Source: Candidatus Rokuibacteriota bacterium | GTDB taxonomy: Bacteria; Methylomirabilota; Methylomirabilia; Rokubacteriales; CSP1-6 | NCBI GenBank assembly: GCA_016866775.1 | Contig: VGLJ01000001.1 | Location: forward strand, 62,001 to 126,000 | Direction: 5' to 3' | Length of the DNA: 64,000 nt | Part shown: positions 60,400-64,000 of the stretch, piece after piece | Layout: each line of letters opens with the position of its first letter | Numbering within the stretch: the first letter of the stretch is position 1 | Made by a program: the position numbers and the translations under genes | Notes under the pieces: model-generated | Databases searched by the model: none | The model's input: only the letters and a program-made list of their open reading frames with translations | Told to the model about the DNA's origin: nothing

Positions 60400-60864
60400 T
60401 CAGCGGGGCGCCGGCTGGACCAGCTCCAGCGTGATGTCGTCGGGGTCCCACAGGTAGACCGCCTTGGCGCCCTTGTTGCGGCCGTGCGTGATCTCGACGG
60501 GCGGCGACTTGAAGCGCACCCCGCGCGCGGAGAGGTCGCGATACATCGCGTCGAGGTCCGCCACCATGAACGCGACGTGCGCGTTGCCCGGATTGCACGT
60601 GCGCGGATCGCCGCGGGAGCCGCGCGGCTGACGGTACTCGAGCAGCTCGATGTGGTGGCCGGAGACGCCGCCGTCCATGGCCGGGACTTTCAGGAGCGCG
60701 ATCCGGAGCTCGGCATCGGGGAAGCCGACGACCGTTCTCAAGTATTCCTGGCTCGACTCCCATTGCGTGATGAGCTCCAGGCCGAGCAGATCGCGATAGA
60801 AGGCGATCGATCGCTCGAGGTCGCTCACCGTCAGGCCCGTGTGGAAGACGGCACGCACGCTCAT
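60400..60864 (-). CDS. VOC family protein
   Basis: A 154-residue VOC protein. [26 protein letters not shown] opens module one; [12 protein letters not shown] (His, Glu), [18 protein letters not shown] and [17 protein letters not shown] follow. It lies upstream of the iorA gene, separated by 68 bases that could hold the operon promoter, and is divergent from the ThDP gene with 35 bases between. Confidence 0.87.
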   Translation of the reverse strand: MSVRAVFHTGLTVSDLERSIAFYRDLLGLELITQWESSQEYLRTVVGFPDAELRIALLKVPAMDGGVSGHHIELLEYRQPRGSRGDPRTCNPGNAHVAFMVADLDAMYRDLSARGVRFKSPPVEITHGRNKGAKAVYLWDPDDITLELVQPAPR

Positions 60865-60899
60865 CGCGACACCTCCCGCGGCGGTACTATACCGGCACC

Positions 60900-62624
60900 A
60901 TGACCACCAGAGCCCTCTCCGCCGACACCGTCGCCGAGGCTTATCTCGCGCTCTTGAAGGATCGCGGGATCGACGTCTTCTTCGGAAACGCCGGGACCGA
61001 CTTCGCGTCGCTCGTCGACGCCTTCGCGAAGTTCGAGGCGCAGGGCGGCGGGGGGCCGCGGCCACTCGTCATCCCGCACGAGATGGTGGCCGTCTCGATG
61101 GCGCACGGCTATTACCTCGGCTCCGGCCGTCCCGCCGCCGTGATGGTGCACGTCAACGTGGGGACGAGCAACGCGGCGACGGGCATCATCACCGCCTCGC
61201 GCGCGAACGTCCCGCTCCTCATGACGGCGGGACGCACGCCCATCACCGAGGAAGGGCTCGTCGGCGCGCGCGACCTGCACATCCACTGGGCGCAGGAGAG
61301 CTTCGATCAAGCCGCCATGCTCCGCGAGTACGTGAAGTGGGACTACGAGCTGCGGAACCCCATGCAGCTCGAGTCCGTCGTGGATCGCGCCATGGAGGTC
61401 ATGCAGGCGGAGCCCACCGGGCCCGTCTACCTCTCGCTGCCGCGCGAGGTCCTGGCGGCGCCCGTCCGCGACGTGACGATCACCTCACCGTCGCGTCGAA
61501 AGGTGGCGAGCGCCCGCTTCCCCGATCCCGCGCGCATCGACGAGGCCGCGCGTCTGCTCGCCGCCGCCGAGTTCCCGCTCGTGCTCACCGCGGCGTCCGG
61601 CCGCGATCCGCAGGCGGTCGCCGGGCTCGTGGCGCTCGCCGAGGCGTGCGGCGCCGGCGTGGTCGAGGCGGATCCGACGTACATGAACTTCCCGCTCCGG
61701 CACGACCTGCACCTCGGCTTCAATCAATCGGGCCAGACCAATCCGTCGCTCGGCGACGCCGACGTCGTCCTCGTGATCGACGCGGACGTGCCGTGGTATC
61801 CGGCGCTCGCGAAGCCGAAGGACGGTACCCAGATCATCCATCTCGGCGTCGACCCGTTCTTCTCGCGCTATCCGATGCGCAGCTATCCGTGCGACGTGCC
61901 GATCGCGGCCGCGCCCGCGATCGCGCTGCCCATGCTGGCGGAGGCCGTGCGACGACACGCCGACCGCGCGAAGGTCGACGCGCGCACGCGCCACGTGGCC
62001 GGCGAGCACCGGCGACGGCTGGCCGCGTGGGACGCGCAGGCGATGGAGCAGGCGTCGAAGTCGACGATCGGCTTCGCCTGGGTGGCGAAGTGCCTGGAGC
62101 AGGTCATCGACGACGACACCGTGGTCGTCAACGAGTATCCGCTCGACCGCCGGTACACGGCGTTCACGCGGCCGGGCAGCTACTTCGCGTCGCCGCATTC
62201 GAGCGGCCTCGGCTTCGGATTCGGCGCGGCGCTCGGCGTCAAGCTCGGCGAGCCCGGGCGCACGGTCATCGCGACGCTCGGCGACGGCGCGTACTTCTTC
62301 GGCGAGCCGACGTCGTGCCACTTCGTGCAGCGCGCCCACGACGTCCCCGTGCTGACGATCATCTTCAACAACCAGCGCTGGGAAGCCGTGCGGAGCTCGG
62401 CCGCGAAGCTGCATCCCGACGGGTGGGCCGTGAAGACCGGACGGTTCCCGCTCTCCGACCTCACGCCCTCGCCGCGGTTCGAAGACATCGTGAAGGCGTT
62501 CGACGGGTACGGCGAGCGTGTCGAGAATCCCGGCGACGTCGTCCCCGCGCTCAAGCGCGGCCTCGCGGCCGTCCGTGAAGGGCGCCAGGCGCTGCTGCAC
62601 GTCCTCGCGAAGAGGGCGCCCTAG
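60900..62624 (+). CDS. Thiamine pyrophosphate-dependent enzyme (acetolactate synthase/benzoylformate decarboxylase-like)
   Basis: A 574-residue ThDP enzyme with the three-domain POX fold. The activating Glu stands in VIPHEMVAVSMAHGY, and the ThDP/Mg site is LGDGAYFFGEPTSCHFV ending TIIFNNQRW. Between them is the central domain VADPTYMNFPLRHDL (ADPTYMNF). No FAD-specific cue distinguishes synthase from decarboxylase; decarboxylation of an aromatic or branched 2-oxoacid is likely. It abuts nbaC-like 3-HAO. Confidence 0.9.
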   Translation: MTTRALSADTVAEAYLALLKDRGIDVFFGNAGTDFASLVDAFAKFEAQGGGGPRPLVIPHEMVAVSMAHGYYLGSGRPAAVMVHVNVGTSNAATGIITASRANVPLLMTAGRTPITEEGLVGARDLHIHWAQESFDQAAMLREYVKWDYELRNPMQLESVVDRAMEVMQAEPTGPVYLSLPREVLAAPVRDVTITSPSRRKVASARFPDPARIDEAARLLAAAEFPLVLTAASGRDPQAVAGLVALAEACGAGVVEADPTYMNFPLRHDLHLGFNQSGQTNPSLGDADVVLVIDADVPWYPALAKPKDGTQIIHLGVDPFFSRYPMRSYPCDVPIAAAPAIALPMLAEAVRRHADRAKVDARTRHVAGEHRRRLAAWDAQAMEQASKSTIGFAWVAKCLEQVIDDDTVVVNEYPLDRRYTAFTRPGSYFASPHSSGLGFGFGAALGVKLGEPGRTVIATLGDGAYFFGEPTSCHFVQRAHDVPVLTIIFNNQRWEAVRSSAAKLHPDGWAVKTGRFPLSDLTPSPRFEDIVKAFDGYGERVENPGDVVPALKRGLAAVREGRQALLHVLAKRAP

Positions 62625-63158
62625 ATGCAGCCGCTGACCACGTTCGGCCTCTGGCAGTGGATCGAGGAGCACCGCGCGGCGTTCGAGCCGCCGGTCGGCA
62701 ACAAGGTGATCTGGGAGGACTCGCAGTTCACCGCGATGGTGATCCGCGGGCCGAACGCGCGGCGCGATTTCCACATCGATCCGTCCGACGAGATCTTCTT
62801 CATGCTGAAGGGCGCGATGACGCTGGAGACGCTCGAGGACGGCACGCGGCGCTCGCGCGCGATCCGCGAAGGCGAGATGTGCCTGGTGCCCGCGCTTACC
62901 CCGCACTCCCCGCACCGTCCGGCGGACACGTGGGGCCTCGTGATCGAGGTGAAGCGCACGCCGTCGCAGACCGAGTCGCTGCTCTGGCTCTGCGACCAGT
63001 GCGACGCGCGCCTGCACGAAGTCACGATGCACGTGGCGGACATCGAGAAGGAGCTGAAGACGGCGATCGAGGCGTTCGACGCGAGCGTGGCCCTGCGCAC
63101 CTGCAAGGCGTGCGGTCACGTCCAGCCCGAGCGCGCGCCGCTTCCCGTGGCGCCCTGA
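62625..63158 (+). CDS. nbaC: 3-hydroxyanthranilate 3,4-dioxygenase
   Basis: A 177-residue cupin dioxygenase: LTTFGLWQWIEEHRAAFEPPVGNK, VIRGPNARRDFHIDPSDEIFFML (His, Glu ligands), HSPHRPADTWGLVIEV (His), and the bacterial rubredoxin-like iron site CDQCDARLHE and CKACGHVQP. It opens 3-hydroxyanthranilate to 2-amino-3-carboxymuconate semialdehyde. The ATG directly follows the ThDP gene's stop, so the pair is one operon. ACMSD-like amidohydrolases elsewhere in the window could act next. Confidence 0.93.
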   Translation: MQPLTTFGLWQWIEEHRAAFEPPVGNKVIWEDSQFTAMVIRGPNARRDFHIDPSDEIFFMLKGAMTLETLEDGTRRSRAIREGEMCLVPALTPHSPHRPADTWGLVIEVKRTPSQTESLLWLCDQCDARLHEVTMHVADIEKELKTAIEAFDASVALRTCKACGHVQPERAPLPVAP

Positions 63159-63255
63159 GCGTGTAACTTCGGGCGCGCCCGGCGCACCTTCTACACGCGC
63201 CACGACGTGATCGGTCCTTCGCGGAGCGCGCCGGAAGCAGCGGAATCACGCGCGT

Positions 63256-64000
63256 TCAGCAAGAAAACGGGGGTCCTGGCACGCGCGTTGCCCCCTTTGG
63301 CCCCTCGCAAAGGAGGGCCTCATCATGACGAGACGAGTCGTGCGTGTCACCACCGCACTTGTCCTGTCGACTGGGCTCATCGCCTCCGCGATGATCGCGG
63401 ACGCCGCGTCGAAGACGCGCGGCGTCGCCGACAAGGTCGTGGCGAAGGTCGAAGACAACGCGAAGCTCGCGCCGAAATACGAGACGTCCTACGGCGAAGC
63501 GCGGCCGGAGTGCCGCGAGAAGAAAATGCAGACGGAGGCGTGCTGGTCGAAGAACCGGCGCGCTGACATCCTGGTCCGGCACGCCAGCGCCCAGGTCCCG
63601 TAAGCGGTCTACGTCGCGCTCGGGCCGCCCGGGCGGCCCGAGCGCCGGCGCGGCGGATCGCACCGCGGACGTCATCACGCGGTTGAACGTGAAGGGAACC
63701 GTCTCGCCCCGTTGTCGCACGAGCAGCTCCCCGGCGAACTCGCGCCAGCCGAGGCGACCGTAGGAGTCGAGCAAGCGCGGCTCGCACACGAGCAGCGCGA
63801 AGTCGATCGCGGACGCGCGGAAGAACTCGCGGGCGCGCTCCATGCCGTGCGCCGCCAGTCCACGCCGCCGCGCCGACGGATGCGTCTTCACGCCGCCGAT
63901 GCCGCCGATGCGCGCCGGCTTCCCGTCCCTCGCGCCTTCGCGAAGACAGATGCCGACGTACGAGACCACCGCGCCGTCGTCGTCGCGCACGCGCACCCCG
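63256..64000 (-). CDS. GNAT family N-acetyltransferase (5' end outside window, native 3' end unclear)
   Basis: The visible N-terminal part VRDDDGAVVSYVGICLREG, GGVKTHPSARRRGLAAHGMERAREFF (acetyl-CoA loop RRRGLA, quoted in part) and DFALLVCEPRLLDSYGRLGW are a GNAT fold. The start lies beyond the right edge. After about FTFNRVMTSAVRSAAP the similarity ends, but the frame stays open to 63256, over the exported-protein gene. The true stop has probably been lost by a frameshift, or the tail is real and antisense. Confidence 0.65.
   Translation of the reverse strand, partial: GVRVRDDDGAVVSYVGICLREGARDGKPARIGGIGGVKTHPSARRRGLAAHGMERAREFFRASAIDFALLVCEPRLLDSYGRLGWREFAGELLVRQRGETVPFTFNRVMTSAVRSAAPALGPPGRPERDVDRLRDLGAGVPDQDVSAPVLRPARLRLHFLLAALRPRFAVGRLVFRRELRVVFDLRHDLVGDAARLRRGVRDHRGGDEPSRQDKCGGDTHDSSRHDEALLCEGPKGATRVPGPPFSC
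63291..63317 (+). promoter_or_regulatory. Hairpin that pairs with the ribosome binding site
   Basis: CCCCCTTTG (63291-63299) pairs with CAAAGGAGGG (63308-63317), with one bulged A and an eight-base loop. The right arm is the Shine-Dalgarno of the exported-protein gene, so translation could be throttled when the stem forms. Confidence 0.4.
63325..63603 (+). CDS. Small exported protein (92 aa)
   Basis: A signal peptide (RVTTALVLSTGLIASAMIADA) leads to a 65-residue mature chain of mixed charge with two Cys (RPECREKK, EACWSKN) that may pair. A strong Shine-Dalgarno AAAGGAGGG precedes ATG 63325. The family is not recognised. A long open frame on the other strand overlaps it entirely, but the signal peptide and SD favour this strand. 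A 30-base palindrome follows. Confidence 0.65.
   Translation: MTRRVVRVTTALVLSTGLIASAMIADAASKTRGVADKVVAKVEDNAKLAPKYETSYGEARPECREKKMQTEACWSKNRRADILVRHASAQVP
63616..63645. terminator. 30-bp perfect palindrome, probable terminator
   Basis: A perfect palindrome of 30 bases centred near 63630 (arms GCGCTCGGGCCGCCC and its complement) begins 12 bases after the exported-protein stop. No T run follows, as for the other hairpins here. Confidence 0.5.

Noticed and set aside
1-64000. tRNA, rRNA, CRISPR and transposase genes.
   Set aside because: No cloverleaf, rRNA core, repeat-spacer array or transposase motif was seen on either strand.

Overview
The window is uniformly GC-rich bacterial DNA with strong G/C preference at third codon positions, many GTG and TTG starts, and dense operons whose neighbours overlap by ATGA, GTGA or TGATG. 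I see no rRNA, tRNA, CRISPR, intact insertion sequence or phage gene. The gene mix (many VOC proteins, amidohydrolases, LLM oxidoreductases, cupins, xanthine-dehydrogenase-type molybdoenzymes, TAXI-TRAP, TTT and peptide ABC transporters, folate-independent MetE-like proteins) resembles soil or subsurface Methylomirabilota/Rokubacteria-like genomes. That assignment is an inference from gene content only.

Layout. 1-8.5 kb: a partial LLM oxidoreductase, then MmgE/PrpD, a CoxL-type molybdoenzyme subunit, an amidohydrolase and a methyltransferase, followed by a beta-propeller/regulator pair. 8.6-9 kb: a small CxxC protein and the scar of a DUF899 gene. 9-12.4 kb: an operon of aldehyde dehydrogenase plus E1 alpha and beta of a 2-oxoacid (acetoin-type) dehydrogenase. 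12.9-19.1 kb: a minus-strand catabolic operon built of duplicated pairs (VOC-amidohydrolase twice, LigB-like dioxygenase twice, NIPSNAP). 19.9-23.2 kb: a TAXI-TRAP transporter with two small followers. 23.4-29.7 kb: a complete peptide/solute ABC importer (SBP, two permeases, two ATPases) ending in a fatty-acid desaturase. 29.7-34.6 kb: a DHA2 exporter with a hydrolase, a MetE-like protein and an LLM oxidoreductase. 34.8-44.4 kb: an exported protein, an LVIVD protein, hydrolases, methyltransferase, cupins, enoyl-CoA hydratase, a CocE hydrolase, a metallo-hydrolase and a second MetE-like protein. 44.5-48.7 kb: a four-gene SDR / AMP-ligase / alcohol dehydrogenase / cyclase operon in which every member departs from the textbook active-site motif. 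48.7-54.1 kb: VOC, DUF962, an orphan SBP and a tctBAC tricarboxylate-type transporter. 54.1-60.3 kb: a tight eight-gene operon joining a two-subunit molybdenum hydroxylase, a monoheme cytochrome c, a flavocytochrome-c-type flavoprotein and soxXYZA. 60.4-64 kb: VOC, a ThDP enzyme next to 3-hydroxyanthranilate dioxygenase, a small exported protein and a partial GNAT acetyltransferase.

Together the genes describe a scavenging heterotroph: several uptake systems for carboxylates and peptides, ring-cleavage and CoA-type catabolic enzymes, and lithotrophic (sulfur) electron input through periplasmic cytochromes. The strongest candidates for something new are the Ior-Fcc-Sox operon without soxB or soxCD, the duplicated dioxygenase/amidohydrolase operon whose LigB proteins carry Gln in place of a predicted iron-binding His, and the four-gene operon with altered catalytic motifs.
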